A stretch of DNA of 10,614 bases. It comes from Betaproteobacteria bacterium (GTDB lineage: Bacteria; Pseudomonadota; Gammaproteobacteria; Burkholderiales; SG8-39). This document shows positions 1 through 6,497 of this stretch, in pieces. The notes under the pieces were generated by a model. That model ran no database searches, had not been told where the DNA came from, and was given only the letters and a program-made list of their open reading frames with translations. The stretch lies in the NCBI GenBank assembly GCA_007280315.1, contig QYQC01000062.1:1-10614 (forward strand), in the 5' to 3' direction. Numbering within the stretch: the stretch's first letter is position 1; every line of letters begins with the position of its first letter. The position numbers and the translations under genes are program-made.

Positions 1-56
1 GCGTATGCGCCCATCGCGGCCTGCACGGCCTTGGCGTCTATGCGTGGTGGCAGCAC
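1..56 (-). CDS. Start of an unrecognised gene, cut by the window edge
   Basis: A GTG start codon at 54-56 on the minus strand is preceded by a good ribosome binding site (AGGAG, 62-66) at 5-nt spacing. It opens a frame without stops to the window edge, giving VLPPRIDAKAVQAAMGAY (the first residue would be Met). This is too short to name a family. It lies 75 nt downstream of the TRAP receptor gene on the same strand, so it may belong to the same catabolic cluster, although a weak terminator-like hairpin lies between them. The start is supported only by the ribosome binding site and the open frame over 18 codons. Confidence 0.5.
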   Translation of the reverse strand, partial: MLPPRIDAKAVQAAMGAY

Positions 57-80
57 GAATTCTCCTGCTTGATGATTATG

Positions 81-102
81 CAAACAAACCGGCCGAAGCC
101 GG
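81..102 (-). terminator. Weak intrinsic terminator after the TRAP receptor gene
   Basis: On the minus strand, 30 nt after the dctP stop, CCGGC-TTCG-GCCGG (89-102) forms a 5-bp all-GC stem closed by a stable UUCG tetraloop. It is followed directly by TTTGTTT (82-88). The stem is short and the U-tract is interrupted, so termination may be partial and leave some read-through into the gene that starts at 56. Confidence 0.42.
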
Positions 103-131
103 GAGACGCGGCGCCGCCGCCCGCCACGCGC

Positions 132-1163
132 CTACATTTTCTTGTATTTTTCGATCAGGCTGCGCGCGCTGTCGAGCAGGGCCTTGCCATTGGCGCCCTT
201 TGCCGTGACGTCGCTGACCCAGCCGTCGATTACCGGCTGCGCGGCTTTCTTCCAGTTCTCGATTTCGGCCGCAGGTACGGTATTGAAGGTATTTCCCCGC
301 GCCACCGCCGGTTTCCTGCCCGTCGCATCGCCTCCCTCGAACATCAGTCCGATCCACTGGGAAAAGGCGGCGCCGCTGTTGGCATCGAGCACTTTTTTTG
401 CGTCCGGCGGCAGGCTGTCATATTTCGCCTTGTTCATGGCAAGGATGAAAGCCGACGTATACACTGCCGGCTCCGAGGGATCGGTCTCGCTGTGGAACTT
501 GACCAATTCCTCCACCTTTATCGTTGGCACCACCTCCCAGGGGATCACGCCACCGTCGATCACGCCCTTGGCCAAGGCTTCCGGCAGCTGCGGCACCGGC
601 ATGCCGACTGGCGTGGCGCCGAATGCGGCGAGCATTTTGTTGGTCTGGCGCGTGGGCGCGCGCAGCTTCAGGCCCTTGAAGTCGGCCAGGGTCTTGATCG
701 GCTTGTTTACCATGTGGAACACGCCCGGGCCGTGCACGTGATATGCGAGCGCATGCACGTCCTTGAACTCGGCCTGGTCATTCGCCTGAACCCAGTCCCA
801 CAGCGCGCGGCTGCTGCCTTCGGTGTTGCGCATCATGAACGGCAGCTCGAACACCTCGATCAGCGGGAAGCGGCCCGCGGTGTAGCCCGGCAGCGTCCAG
901 ACGATGTCGGCGACCCCGTCCTTGGCCTGGTCATACAACTGCGGTGGCGTGCCCCCGAGCTGCATCGACGGGTAAATCTGGCATTTCAACTTGCCGCCCG
1001 ATTCCTTGTTTATCTTGTCGCACCAGGGCACCAGAACTTTCGCGTGTATGGTGGACGGCGGCGGCAGGAAATGCGCTACCTTGAGTATGATTTCCTGTGC
1101 CTGCGCCTGAGTAACCGCCGCAAGCAGCGCGGCGAGTCCCAGTGTTACGGTCAATTTTTTCAT
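132..1163 (-). CDS. TRAP transporter solute-binding protein, DctP family
   Basis: Periplasmic receptor of a TRAP (tripartite ATP-independent periplasmic) carboxylate transporter. It captures an organic acid and delivers it to a DctQ/DctM membrane pair that uses an ion gradient. The 343-aa length is normal for the family. Residues 1-23 are a signal peptide (MKK, hydrophobic core, AQAQ before EIILKVAHF). The mature protein begins with the family's beta-strand and 'AHF'. LKLRAP (165-170) carries Arg168, matching the conserved arginine that binds the ligand carboxylate. The open frame extends 30 codons upstream, but the ATG at 1161-1163 has GGAG (1170-1173) at 6-nt spacing and starts exactly at the signal peptide. 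No dctQ or dctM gene is visible here. The position next to a CoA ligase and catabolic enzymes suggests an aromatic or alicyclic carboxylate as ligand, which is inference. Confidence 0.92.
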   Translation of the reverse strand: MKKLTVTLGLAALLAAVTQAQAQEIILKVAHFLPPPSTIHAKVLVPWCDKINKESGGKLKCQIYPSMQLGGTPPQLYDQAKDGVADIVWTLPGYTAGRFPLIEVFELPFMMRNTEGSSRALWDWVQANDQAEFKDVHALAYHVHGPGVFHMVNKPIKTLADFKGLKLRAPTRQTNKMLAAFGATPVGMPVPQLPEALAKGVIDGGVIPWEVVPTIKVEELVKFHSETDPSEPAVYTSAFILAMNKAKYDSLPPDAKKVLDANSGAAFSQWIGLMFEGGDATGRKPAVARGNTFNTVPAAEIENWKKAAQPVIDGWVSDVTAKGANGKALLDSARSLIEKYKKM

Positions 1164-1185
1164 TTCAGTCTCCTCTTCTCCCGGC

Positions 1186-1202
1186 GCCGCCCGGCGGGCG
1201 GC
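1186..1202 (-). other. GC hairpin in the leader of the TRAP receptor mRNA
   Basis: GCCGCCC (1186-1192) and GGGCGGC (1196-1202) form a perfect 7-bp GC stem with a 3-nt loop, about 12 nt upstream of the dctP ribosome binding site on the minus strand. It may stabilise the messenger or tune its translation. The rest of the 264-nt gap 1164-1427, between the CoA ligase stop and dctP, shows no convincing promoter or terminator. A short inverted repeat (GCACA...TGTGC, 1395-1411) lies just after the ligase gene but has no U-tract. Confidence 0.3.
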
Positions 1203-1427
1203 GTTGATGCCAACACTCCCTGCTGGCGGGGTTGCTCCTAGCTGTGACACCATTCAAAAAAATATTTGGCCATTTCTACCAGCGTTGGCAGTGGCGCAGG
1301 CCGCTACCGGCGCGCACGCGACCAACCCTGCCGTGCCCCCCGGAATTGGCACACAATAACATAGAGGTCCTACCGCGCCCCCCTATCGTCCCGGGCACAA
1401 TCAGCATGTGCATAAGGGGAAAACTGC

Positions 1428-2900
1428 TCATGCGACGCCTCCCAAGTGCTGTTCCTTGAGCTTTCGCCGTTGCAGCTTGCCGGTGGCGCTGAGCGGTAGT
1501 TCACTTACCCATTTCACCAGCCGCGGCCGTTTGAGTTTCGGCAAGGCAGCAATGCCGGCCTCCATGCGTTCGCGCGCCTCTGTCTCCTGCCCCGGCGCGG
1601 CGACCGCGAACAAAGCGATAGAAACCAGGCCTTCGGCGTTATCAAAACCGACCGCCGCCAGGCCCTCCACACAGCCCGCGATGGCGCCGAGCAGCGCCTG
1701 CTCGACGTCCAGAACGCTGACCCACTGGCCCGATATCTTCAGCATATCGTCGTCCCGTCCGCACAGTTCCAGCATCCCATCGTCACGCCGCCGGAACAAA
1801 TCCCCCGGCGAAAACGAACCGTTGGAAAAGCTGTCGCGCTCCGCCTCGGGGCGCTGCCAGTATCCAAGCGCGATCGAAGGATGGCGCAGCCACAGCCGTT
1901 GCGGCGCCGCGAGGTCGCCCGTCTCGCGCATGCGATATTCCAGCCGCGGCGAAGGTTTCAGCAGCGCGGTTTCGTCATCACTGTAAAATACCAGAACAAT
2001 GGTTTCCGACGCGCCGTAACCCGAAACCGGTGCCACGCCGGTGGCTTCGCGCCATGCCCGCCGCACGGCCGCGGGCATGGCTTCGCCGGCTGAGCCATAG
2101 CGCGTTACGCCGGCCGCCGCGATTCGCGCGGCCACACCAGCCTGCAACATTTTGAGATACAGCGTCGGCACGGAAAACAGTACCGTCGGCCGGTGGCGTT
2201 CAACCACCGCCGCCACGCTCTCGGCGGTCGGCCATTCACTGTCCAGGATTACCGTGGCGCCGAGCCGCAGGCCCGCGCAAAGGCTGTTACCCAATGCGTA
2301 GGCAAAAAACATCTTGGATGAGGCGTAGATCCGATCCTGCGCGCCAAGGCCGAGGATGTCACGGGCGAAATCCGCGCTCGCGATCACGCCGCGCTGCGCG
2401 TGCCTGACCGCTTTCGGCACACCGGTGGTGCCGGAGGTATACACCCACAGCGCCTCTTCGTCGTCAGCCGACTGGGCGGCAGGCGCCGGCAGCACCGCCC
2501 CCAGATCGCTATTCCATTGCTCGTCGTTTACCAGCTGCGGCGGGTCCGCAATATTGGCGAGCAGTGGTTCCAGCAGGGCGCAAGAACTTTTGTTGCACCA
2601 AATGAAGCGCGCGCCGGATTCAGCCAACACCAGCGACAGCTCGCGCTCGAACAGGCGCGAATTCAGGCCGACGGCAACACCACCGGCCCAGATTGTGCCC
2701 AGATAGGCGATCACCCAGGCAATGCTGTCCGGCGCGAACACCAGTACGCGTTCGCCCTGTTTTAGTCCACGTTCACGCCAGGCGCCGGCCGCTCGGGCTA
2801 CCGCGTCGCGCAATTCGCCGTAACTCATGCTGTGCGCGCCGCATTCCAGCGCGGTCGCCCCGGAATCCCCGGTAGCGAGCAGATACGCGGCAGCGTTCAT
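1428..2900 (-). CDS. Acyl-CoA synthetase (AMP-forming), benzoate-CoA ligase type
   Basis: Cytoplasmic adenylate-forming enzyme that activates a carboxylic acid with ATP and CoA to an acyl-CoA plus AMP and PPi. It has 490 aa and all core motifs: the ATP-binding loop TSGTTGVPK (155-163), GYGASET (294-300), the adenylate-binding Asp in PGD (365-367), the hinge segment CGRDDDMLKISG (380-391), and the C-terminal catalytic lysine K475 in SATGKLQRRKL. The swivelling C-terminal domain is complete. The length and SGQWVSVLDVEQ segment resemble benzoate-CoA ligases, so an aromatic or cyclic acid is the likely substrate, but the exact acid cannot be read from sequence. The in-frame TAG of the preceding gene lies 18 nt upstream, making the ATG at 2898-2900 the first possible start. 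Its only Shine-Dalgarno-like stretch (AGAGGG, about 14 nt away) is too distant, so translation is probably coupled to the upstream FAH-family gene. Confidence 0.93.
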   Translation of the reverse strand: MNAAAYLLATGDSGATALECGAHSMSYGELRDAVARAAGAWRERGLKQGERVLVFAPDSIAWVIAYLGTIWAGGVAVGLNSRLFERELSLVLAESGARFIWCNKSSCALLEPLLANIADPPQLVNDEQWNSDLGAVLPAPAAQSADDEEALWVYTSGTTGVPKAVRHAQRGVIASADFARDILGLGAQDRIYASSKMFFAYALGNSLCAGLRLGATVILDSEWPTAESVAAVVERHRPTVLFSVPTLYLKMLQAGVAARIAAAGVTRYGSAGEAMPAAVRRAWREATGVAPVSGYGASETIVLVFYSDDETALLKPSPRLEYRMRETGDLAAPQRLWLRHPSIALGYWQRPEAERDSFSNGSFSPGDLFRRRDDGMLELCGRDDDMLKISGQWVSVLDVEQALLGAIAGCVEGLAAVGFDNAEGLVSIALFAVAAPGQETEARERMEAGIAALPKLKRPRLVKWVSELPLSATGKLQRRKLKEQHLGGVA

Positions 2901-2918
2901 GCGCGGCGACGCATCCCT

Positions 2919-3623
2919 CTAGCGCGGAGCCACCACGCTTACGCGCAACTCGCCCAGCCCATCGATACCGGCGACGAGTTCATCACCAGCCTTGGCTGCG
3001 CCGACTCCTGCGGGTGTGCCGGTAAAGATGACATCGCCGGCTTCGAGCCTGTAGTACTGCGTCAGGAACGCTATCTGTTCGGGCACGCTCCAGATCATCT
3101 GGTCGATGTCGGATTGCTGCCGAAACTGGTCATTCACCTTGAGCCAAAGTTTGCCCTTAGACGGGTGGCCCATCTTGCTTGCCGGCGTGACCGGTCCGCA
3201 AGGTGCGGCCTGGTCGAAATCCTTGCCGAAACTCCATGGACGGCCTTTGTCCTTACCCTGCTGCTGCAAGTCGCGGCGGGTCATGTCCAGACCAATCGCA
3301 TAGCCCCAGACATGATCGTTGGCGCGCTCGGCGGCGATCTTGTAACCGCCCTTGCCGATCACGGCGACCATCTCCGTCTCCCAGTGATAATTGCTGGTCA
3401 TCGGCGGGTAGTGAACCTTGCCGCTCTCTCCCGCGCCGACGGCCATCAGATCATGCGCTGCCTTGCAGAAAAAAAACGGCTGCTCGCGACCATCGCCGCC
3501 CATCTCCTTCTGGTGCTCGACATAGTTGCGGCCGACGCAAAATATGCGCCGCACCGGAAAACGGTCGCTGGAACCGATCACCGACAGTGAAGGCTGTTGC
3601 CACATTTCGACGACGTAATTCAA
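2919..3623 (-). CDS. Fumarylacetoacetate-hydrolase-family enzyme, probable fumarylpyruvate hydrolase type
   Basis: Cytoplasmic metal-dependent hydrolase that cleaves a C-C bond in an acylpyruvate; NagK-type members split fumarylpyruvate into fumarate and pyruvate at the end of the gentisate route. Numbered from the TTG start (234 aa), CVGRNYVEHQKEM carries His37 and Glu40, the FAHD1-like catalytic pair. The metal ligands are Glu82 and Glu84 (WETE) and Asp113 (GLDMTRRDLQ). RPWSFGKDFDQAAPCGPV and IFTGTPAGVG are family signatures. The start is chosen at TTG (3621-3623) because AAGGAG (3630-3635) lies 6 nt away. The first ATG (3603-3605) would sit 24 nt from that site, and a longer frame starting at 3680 has poor support. 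It is the first gene of the minus-strand arm and directly precedes the CoA ligase. Related activities such as oxaloacetate decarboxylation or maleylpyruvate hydrolysis cannot be excluded. Confidence 0.9.
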   Translation of the reverse strand: MNYVVEMWQQPSLSVIGSSDRFPVRRIFCVGRNYVEHQKEMGGDGREQPFFFCKAAHDLMAVGAGESGKVHYPPMTSNYHWETEMVAVIGKGGYKIAAERANDHVWGYAIGLDMTRRDLQQQGKDKGRPWSFGKDFDQAAPCGPVTPASKMGHPSKGKLWLKVNDQFRQQSDIDQMIWSVPEQIAFLTQYYRLEAGDVIFTGTPAGVGAAKAGDELVAGIDGLGELRVSVVAPR

Positions 3624-3767
3624 TGCTTGCTCCTTATCTAAAATGCCGGACGCTTCCGGTCGGTAACCCGGAGGGACCAAAAATCCCGCCGATGACAGGC
3701 CGCGGCGCTAGTGACTGGCGTGCGCTCCCCCGCCTGATTTTCCACACCCCCCTTTCCGCGTGGTTAC

Positions 3768-3796
3768 TTGCCTTTTTACCACAAGTCATGTAAATT
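3768..3796 (+). promoter_or_regulatory. Candidate sigma-70 promoter for the SDR–crotonase–tetR arm
   Basis: TTGCCT (3768-3773) and TAAATT (3791-3796) are spaced 17 bp, each matching 4 of 6 consensus positions. Transcription would start near 3803, immediately beside the 22-bp palindrome, so a repressor bound there would block it. This is a pattern match only. Other -10-like sequences occur in this AT-rich stretch. Confidence 0.33.
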
Positions 3797-3803
3797 TTGC
3801 AAT

Positions 3804-3825
3804 ACTGAATGAATATTCATTCAGT
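3804..3825. promoter_or_regulatory. 22-bp perfect palindrome, probable TetR/FadR-type operator
   Basis: Half-site ACTGAATGAAT is followed by its exact reverse complement, with the axis between 3814 and 3815. The inner 18 bases, TGAATGAATATTCATTCA, fit at every position the consensus I recall for the Bacillus FadR operator (TGAATGAMTANTCATTCA). FadR of that type is a TetR-family repressor released by acyl-CoA. The site sits in the middle of the divergent gap, and the plus-strand arm encodes a TetR-family protein (5691-6407), the natural candidate to bind it. I saw no second copy in the window. Binding and effector are inferred. Confidence 0.75.
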
Positions 3826-3848
3826 TTGATTTGGGACGACGCTGCGCT

Positions 3849-3872
3849 GCCGGACAATTCCTCGGGTCCGGC
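3849..3872 (+). other. Hairpin in the leader of the SDR transcript
   Basis: GCCGGAC (3849-3855) pairs perfectly with GTCCGGC (3866-3872) around a 10-nt loop. No U-tract follows, so it does not look like a terminator. It would lie about 45-70 nt into the transcript if transcription begins near 3803. A role in mRNA stability or folding is possible but unproven. Confidence 0.3.
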
Positions 3873-4004
3873 GCGGCGCGAACGCGTTGCATACGCCACA
3901 TCGGGCTGAATGGTTTCGAAAACCGGGCGGGAGCGGCAGTCGGCCGGCAGCGGCAGGCTGAACAGCGAACGGCAAACTTTCTACTTTGATTGCGGAGAAC
4001 GAAG

Positions 4005-4751
4005 ATGCGACTGAACGGCAAGACTGCGGTGATCACCGGGGCGGCCTCGGGGATAGGGCGGGCGACCGCGGAAACCCTGGCGCAGGCCGGGGCGCATGTG
4101 TTACTGGGCGACATCGCGGTGGAAGCGGGTGAACAGGTTGCCGCAGCGATTCGCGCCTCGGGTTCGGGTGCCGACTTCGTGCGGCTCGATGTGACCGACC
4201 TCGGTTCGATCGAAGCGTTCAAAGGCGCCGCCTACAAGCTGCGCCCGCACGTCGACATCGTCGTCAATGTCGCCGGCTGGGGAAAAGCGGAAGCGTTCGT
4301 GAAGAACAGTCCGGAATTCTGGCGCAAGGTCATCGACCTCAATCTGCTAGGGCCGATCGCGGTGACGCGCGCATTCCTCGATGCGATGATCGAGCACAAG
4401 GCGGGCAAGATCGTCACCGTTTCCAGCGACGCAGGCCGGGTCGGCAGCCTGGGCGAGTCGGTCTATTCCGGCGCCAAGGGCGGGGCAATAGCGTTTACAA
4501 AATCGCTGGCGCGGGAAATGGCACGCTTCAACATCAACGTGAATTGCGTCTGCCCCGGTCCGACCGACACGCCGCTTCTGGCCGCGGTGCCGGAAAAAAT
4601 CCGCGAAGCCTTCGTTCGCGTCACGCCCATGGGCCGGCTGGCAAAGGCTTCTGAAATTGCCGACGCCGTATTGTTCTTTGCCAGCGACCGGTCGGCTTTC
4701 GTTACCGGTCAAACCCTGAGCGTAAGCGGCGGACTCACATTGGCCGGTTGA
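4005..4751 (+). CDS. Short-chain dehydrogenase resembling BadH (2-hydroxycyclohexanecarboxyl-CoA dehydrogenase)
   Basis: Cytoplasmic NAD(P)-dependent oxidoreductase, 248 aa, a classical SDR. The nucleotide-binding motif TGAASGIG is at 11-18, Asp36 ends the second beta-strand (favouring NAD+), Asp62 is in LDVTD, and NVAG is at 88-91. The catalytic set Asn113, Ser141, Tyr154 and Lys158 (YSGAK) is complete. The stretches NVAGWG, SSDAGRVGS, NCVCPGPTDTPLL and the end SVSGGLT are very like BadH of the cyclohexanecarboxylate/benzoyl-CoA routes, which oxidises a 2-hydroxyacyl-CoA ring to a ketone. It is therefore likely to oxidise a hydroxyacyl-CoA here. The ATG has GGAG (3994-3997) at 7-nt spacing; an in-frame TTG at 3990 lacks such support. 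It leads the plus-strand arm and the crotonase start follows 38 nt after its stop. The exact substrate is inferred. Confidence 0.92.
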   Translation: MRLNGKTAVITGAASGIGRATAETLAQAGAHVLLGDIAVEAGEQVAAAIRASGSGADFVRLDVTDLGSIEAFKGAAYKLRPHVDIVVNVAGWGKAEAFVKNSPEFWRKVIDLNLLGPIAVTRAFLDAMIEHKAGKIVTVSSDAGRVGSLGESVYSGAKGGAIAFTKSLAREMARFNINVNCVCPGPTDTPLLAAVPEKIREAFVRVTPMGRLAKASEIADAVLFFASDRSAFVTGQTLSVSGGLTLAG

Positions 4752-4789
4752 CGACACCCACTTTAATCAACAGCAACACGGAGAATCTC

Positions 4790-5608
4790 ATGTACAAACT
4801 CAAAGCCGCCGAGTGGCGCCCGCAGCATTTCAAATGGGAAGTTAGGGATCGCGTCGGCACCGTCACGTTGAACCGTCCCGAGCGCAAGAACCCGCTTACG
4901 CTGGAAAGTTACGCGGAACTACGCGATACCTTCCACAAACTGCAGTACGCCGAGGACGTGCGCGTAGTGGTATTCACCGGCGAAGGCGGCAATTTCTGCT
5001 CCGGCGGTGACGTGCACGACATTATCGGCCCGCTGACCAGGATGGACATGAACGGATTGATGGCGTTTACCCGCATGACTGGAAATCTGGTGAAAGAGAT
5101 GCGCACCTGCCCGCAGCCCATTATCGCCGCTGTCGACGGGATCAGCGCCGGCGCCGGGGCGATCATTCCGATGGCAAGCGACCTGCGCTACGGCACGCCT
5201 GAATGCAAGACGGCGTTCCTGTTCGTGCGCGTCGGCCTGGCCGGCTGCGACATGGGCGCCTGCGCGATTCTGCCCCGCCTCATCGGGCACGGCCGCGCGT
5301 CGGAACTGTTCTACACCGGGCGTGCCATGACCGCCCAGGAGGGCCACGCCTGGGGCTATTTCAACGAACTGGTGCCCAAAGACAAGCTGCTGGAGCGCGC
5401 GCAGACGATGGCAAAGGAAATTGCGGATGGGCCGATTTTCGCCCATTCCATGACCAAGAAATGCCTGCATCAGGAATGGAACCAGACCATTGAGCAGGCG
5501 CTCGAAACCGAGGCCGAGGCGCAGGCGATATGCATGCAGACCAAGGATTTCACGCGCGCGTACAACGCGTTCGTCGCCAAGCAGAAACCGGTGTTCGAGG
5601 GCAATTGA
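4790..5608 (+). CDS. Crotonase-family enzyme (enoyl-CoA hydratase/isomerase fold)
   Basis: Cytoplasmic acyl-CoA-processing enzyme, 272 aa, of normal length for the crotonase fold. The first oxyanion-hole segment is GNFCSGGDV (67-75) and the second is DGISAGAGAI (116-125), so the CoA-thioester pocket is present. By alignment from memory, the two glutamates of classical enoyl-CoA hydratase (E144 and E164 of the rat enzyme) are replaced by Ile125 and Arg147. Asp154, in GLAGCDMGACAILPR, matches the place of the catalytic aspartate of dienoyl-CoA isomerase. The reaction may therefore be an isomerisation, ring hydrolysis or other CoA chemistry, not simple hydration. The ATG at 4790 has GGAG (4780-4783) at 6-nt spacing. 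It follows the BadH-like gene and precedes tetR, fitting beta-oxidation-like processing of a cyclic acyl-CoA. Confidence 0.9.
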   Translation: MYKLKAAEWRPQHFKWEVRDRVGTVTLNRPERKNPLTLESYAELRDTFHKLQYAEDVRVVVFTGEGGNFCSGGDVHDIIGPLTRMDMNGLMAFTRMTGNLVKEMRTCPQPIIAAVDGISAGAGAIIPMASDLRYGTPECKTAFLFVRVGLAGCDMGACAILPRLIGHGRASELFYTGRAMTAQEGHAWGYFNELVPKDKLLERAQTMAKEIADGPIFAHSMTKKCLHQEWNQTIEQALETEAEAQAICMQTKDFTRAYNAFVAKQKPVFEGN

Positions 5609-5690
5609 GAAGCCGGTCCGCCAAAACCGAAACGTCCCCTCGTTGGCCAGGGCTCGGGAACATGCTGCTTCTCCGCGCAACAGGCGTTAG

Positions 5691-6407
5691 ATGAAATCAC
5701 CTGGACATGTTGCAAGCCTGGTCACCGACGCCAAGCTGGTAGGAGAGCGGCGCGCACAAATCCTGCGCGCGGCGGTGAAGCTGTTTTCGGGCGAAGGCTA
5801 CTACACCACCACCATCTCGCAGATCGCCCGGGAAGCCGGCGTGAGCACCGGCCTGATTTACCAGTATTTCGGCGACAAGGACGACGTTCTGTTTCTTTCG
5901 CTCAAGCTGGTACTTGAAACCTACGAAAAGGAAATCCCACCGCGCCTGGCGGAGGTCAAACATCCGGTGGAACGGCTATGCATGGCATTGTGGGCCTATT
6001 GCACTATCGTTGACCGGTTGCGCGAAGCAACGGTCTTGGCCTATCGCTCGACCAAGTCGCTGCGTGCCGACCGCAGAAGCCTGGTCAAACAGGACGAACT
6101 GCGCACAAACCGCCTGCTGCACGACTGCCTGCGCGCCTGCATCGCCGGAGGCTACATGCGCCAGGTAAACGAGTACCTTTTGGTCTATCAATACGTGACC
6201 TTCTGCCACGCCTGGGCACTGAAACACTGGGCTTTGCGCGACAAGTTCGGCCTGGGCAAGTACGTGTCCGAAGGCATAGGGCTGCTGGTCGAGCCCTTTC
6301 TCACTGCAAAGGGTCGGGTGACACTGGCCGCAATGCGCAGACGCACGGCCAATTTCACGCGTAGCGTCACCGCGACGAAACCAGCGAAGCGCGCGCGCGC
6401 TGCGTGA
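5691..6407 (+). CDS. TetR/AcrR-family transcriptional regulator
   Basis: DNA-binding repressor, 238 aa. The N-terminal helix-turn-helix is clear: RRAQILRAAVKLFSGEGY (20-37), then TTTISQIAREAGVSTGLIYQYF (39-60) and GDKDDVL. Residues 70-205 form the helical ligand-binding and dimer domain, and the last 30 residues are a basic, probably flexible tail. It lies 82 nt after the crotonase stop on the same strand. Its ribosome binding site is weak (AGGCG-like), which suggests low-level expression. The gene probably encodes the regulator of the divergent catabolic arms through the palindrome at 3804-3825, with a pathway acyl-CoA as likely inducer. That link is inferred from context and operator type. 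The gap before it contains no second copy of the operator. Confidence 0.92.
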   Translation: MKSPGHVASLVTDAKLVGERRAQILRAAVKLFSGEGYYTTTISQIAREAGVSTGLIYQYFGDKDDVLFLSLKLVLETYEKEIPPRLAEVKHPVERLCMALWAYCTIVDRLREATVLAYRSTKSLRADRRSLVKQDELRTNRLLHDCLRACIAGGYMRQVNEYLLVYQYVTFCHAWALKHWALRDKFGLGKYVSEGIGLLVEPFLTAKGRVTLAAMRRRTANFTRSVTATKPAKRARAA

Positions 6408-6455
6408 GGCTGCGCCCCTGTCCCTACGCTGACCGGTGGATTTTGCGGCGTCCGG

Positions 6456-6487
6456 GAAACGAAACGGGCAGCCCAGAGGCTGCCCGT
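6456..6487 (-). terminator. Intrinsic terminator of the porin–glnK–amtB transcript
   Basis: ACGGGCAGCC (6464-6473) and GGCTGCCCGT (6478-6487) form a perfect 10-bp stem with a 4-nt loop. Read on the minus strand it is followed by TTTCGTTTC (6456-6463 and next base), a U-rich tail, 42 nt after the amtB stop. On the plus strand no U-tract follows, so it is not a convincing tetR terminator. Confidence 0.75.
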
Positions 6488-6497
6488 GTGACGAATT

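Larger units (their letters stand above)
3624..4004. other. 381-nt divergent control region between the two catabolic arms
   Basis: No credible gene lies between the FAH-family start (3623) and the SDR start (4005). The 22-bp palindrome at 3804-3825 is almost exactly central: 180 nt separate it from the left gene and 179 nt from the right. Possible sigma-70 elements flank it on both strands: TTGCCT-17-TAAATT on plus (3768-3796), and TTGCAA-18-TAAAAA on minus (3797-3802 and 3773-3778). Both leaders would therefore be long. The right one contains a 7-bp hairpin (3849-3872). The AT-rich core (about 3773-3836) contrasts with GC-rich flanks, as expected for a promoter zone. Confidence 0.7.

Noticed and set aside
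69..1241. Long plus-strand open frame (390 codons) opposite the TRAP receptor gene
   Set aside because: It mirrors a clear dctP gene, has no ribosome binding site or recognisable domain, and its composition is that of an antisense GC-rich shadow.
1346..1361. TTGGCAC motif in the gap between ligase and dctP, considered as a sigma-54 element
   Set aside because: The -12 GC is absent at the required 10-nt spacing, and the motif points away from dctP.
2832..3590. Plus-strand open frame (252 codons) opposite the FAH-family gene and the ligase start
   Set aside because: It spans two well-supported minus-strand genes and their junction and shows no motif; treated as a shadow.
3990..4004. In-frame TTG start five codons upstream of the SDR ATG
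   Set aside because: The GGAG at 3994-3997 lies inside this extension and is correctly spaced for the ATG at 4005; the SDR family normally begins near MRLNGKTAV.
3821..4222. Minus-strand open frame crossing the divergent gap and the SDR start
   Set aside because: It overlaps the operator and the NAD-binding region of the SDR, lacks a ribosome binding site and has no known domain.
5607..5673. GAGAAGC...GCTTCTC inverted repeat between crotonase and tetR
   Set aside because: The arms are only 7 nt and separated by more than 50 nt, with no U-tract; neither a terminator nor an operator is supported.
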